This document shows, one piece after another, positions 63,191-64,000 of a DNA stretch of 64,000 nucleotides. Where the stretch lies: NCBI RefSeq assembly GCF_003347495.1, contig NZ_QCXY01000013.1, positions 62,001 through 126,000 of the forward strand. The letters run 5' to 3'. The first letter of the stretch is position 1, and each line of letters opens with the position of its first letter. The position numbers were made by a program, and so were the translations under genes. This stretch comes from Pleomorphovibrio marinus (GTDB lineage Bacteria; Bacteroidota; Bacteroidia; Cytophagales; Cyclobacteriaceae). The notes under the pieces are model-generated. The model saw nothing but the letters and a program-made list of their open reading frames with translations. It was not told the DNA's origin and did not search any database.

Positions 63191-63258
63191 AAAATACCCC
63201 AACCTTTTTGTATAAATTACTGTTTATAAGGTATAATTAGAATAAACACACCGTAATC

Positions 63259-63381
63259 ATGTTTTGGAGTATAGATGGGCTGTTTCAAAGGCAAAAATTG
63301 CCGGATAGCCAAAAATGGAAAGTTATTAAGAGCTATATAAAAAAGCTCAAAGAGGAAAATGCAAAAAAGAAAGGGGCTTAG
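63259..63381 (+). CDS. Small basic protein (40 aa)
   Basis: 40 residues beginning MFWSIDGLFQRQKLPDSQKW and ending in a Lys-rich helix. The stop lies inside a bidirectional terminator shared with the convergent cysG-like gene, a tidy arrangement. No family is recognised; it was below usual ORF length. Confidence 0.45.
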   Translation: MFWSIDGLFQRQKLPDSQKWKVIKSYIKKLKEENAKKKGA

Positions 63382-63388
63382 GCCCCTT
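63371..63388. terminator. Bidirectional terminator
   Basis: AAGGGGC (63371-63377) pairs with GCCCCTT (63382-63388), a 7-bp stem with a 4-base loop. On the minus strand it is followed by TTCTTTTTT, ending the siroheme-type gene. Confidence 0.7.
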
Positions 63389-63394
63389 CATAAA

Positions 63395-63979
63395 TTATTC
63401 CTTTACCTCTTTTTTAACAAGGCCTTCTGTCAACTTATTAAGTGCATCTACCTTGTATTCAAAATCTCCCTTAAGCGTCTCCCTGTACTTATTGATATTC
63501 TCAACCATTGTGTTGATATCCTCGGGGATGGTTTCTTCGAACAACTGCCGCAATCGCTTGGCAGTAGTGGGAGACTTGCCATTGGTACTGATGGCGATTT
63601 TTACATTTCCCTTGGTAACAATGCCTCCCAGATAAAAATCACAGTATTGGGGAGTGTCTGCCACATTAACCAATAGATACCTTTCTTTGGCATCCAGATA
63701 AATCTGTTTGTTTACGGCTTTATCATCTGTAGCCGCAATCACGATGTGTTTTCCAAGCAGGTATTTTTCCTGATAGGCGTCTTGAATTAAGGTGATCCGC
63801 TCATTTTCTGAGGCAATTTGGGAAATTTCTTCAGAAACTTCCTTAGCAACTATGGTGACATGGGCTTGGGGGCTTGATTTAAGAAGGAAAGACAATTTTT
63901 CCAGCCCCACAAAACCCGCTCCTACAATCAAGGTGTTCAATTGATTTACTTTCAGAAATATGGGATACAATTCATTCAT
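63395..63979 (-). CDS. Precorrin-2 dehydrogenase / sirohydrochlorin ferrochelatase-like (CysG N-domain)
   Basis: 194 residues from ATG 63979; a longer start beyond the window edge is possible. NTLIVGAGFVGLEKLSFLL is a dinucleotide-binding start (GAGxVG where GGGxVA is usual). KIAISTNGKSPTTAKRLRQLFEE is the dimerisation and catalytic segment of Met8p/CysG N-terminal domains. It oxidises precorrin-2 on the way to siroheme. The C-terminal methyltransferase domain of full CysG is absent. Confidence 0.85.
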   Translation of the reverse strand: MNELYPIFLKVNQLNTLIVGAGFVGLEKLSFLLKSSPQAHVTIVAKEVSEEISQIASENERITLIQDAYQEKYLLGKHIVIAATDDKAVNKQIYLDAKERYLLVNVADTPQYCDFYLGGIVTKGNVKIAISTNGKSPTTAKRLRQLFEETIPEDINTMVENINKYRETLKGDFEYKVDALNKLTEGLVKKEVKE

Positions 63980-64000
63980 TTTTGAAACTGTTGGGGTCAA

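Noticed and set aside
1-64000. CRISPR array, rRNA operon or complete IS element
   Set aside because: I saw no regularly spaced repeats, no rRNA sequence and no transposase.

Overview
The window reads as a Bacteroidota chromosome of the order Cytophagales; a Cyclobacteriaceae-like genus is my best guess, inferred from gene content and style rather than from a search. Supporting signs are promoters of the Bacteroidota type (-33 TTG, -7 TAnnTTTG), an RprX/RprY-like two-component pair, an ebo cluster, a bacterial GH3 protein, an FeS-type photolyase and an AT-leaning genome.

Positions 1 to about 23375 are the right-hand part of a tailed-phage prophage whose left end, probably with integrase and most structural genes, lies outside the window. 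Reading leftward from the immunity region there are small early genes, a Rad50-like ATPase, RecT, an MBL-fold hydrolase, many small accessory genes, nucleases, a replication module (replisome organiser with internal iterons, then DnaB), two DNA methyltransferases, a fibre or adaptor module, then ParB-like protein, terminase small and large subunits, portal and head genes. The immunity region holds a HTH/S24-like repressor on the + strand, followed in the same transcript by a lipoprotein and a 39-residue protein. Six leftward promoters in the prophage share one element (TACTTGA, about 6 bp, an AAG...CTT dyad, then TAnnTTTG), suggesting one regulator controls them together. The prophage ends in a tRNA 3' fragment (23351-23375), the usual scar of integration into a tRNA gene.

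From 23.9 to 30.8 kb lies a complete ebo metabolite-traffic cluster, eboABCDEF. It is interrupted and followed by copies of an intergenic repeat that abuts two start codons. A TMEM220-like membrane protein, a PfkB-family sugar or nucleoside kinase and a small secreted Cys-containing protein follow. From 33.3 to 43.2 kb is a trimodular NRPS (A-T-C-A-T-C-A-T-TE), followed 9 bp later by a lipoprotein with an HELFH zinc-peptidase motif. This pair is the best candidate for an undescribed system in the window.

From 43 to 64 kb the content is mostly housekeeping: a PLP-dependent dehydratase/racemase, cysteine desulfurase, GlmM, MazG, an intergenic DnaA-box cluster that may be oriC, GH3, LptB, RecJ, a SPOR-like protein, fumarase, the two-component pair, LysA, an FeS (6-4) photolyase, an aldehyde dehydrogenase and a siroheme-type precorrin-2 dehydrogenase at the edge.
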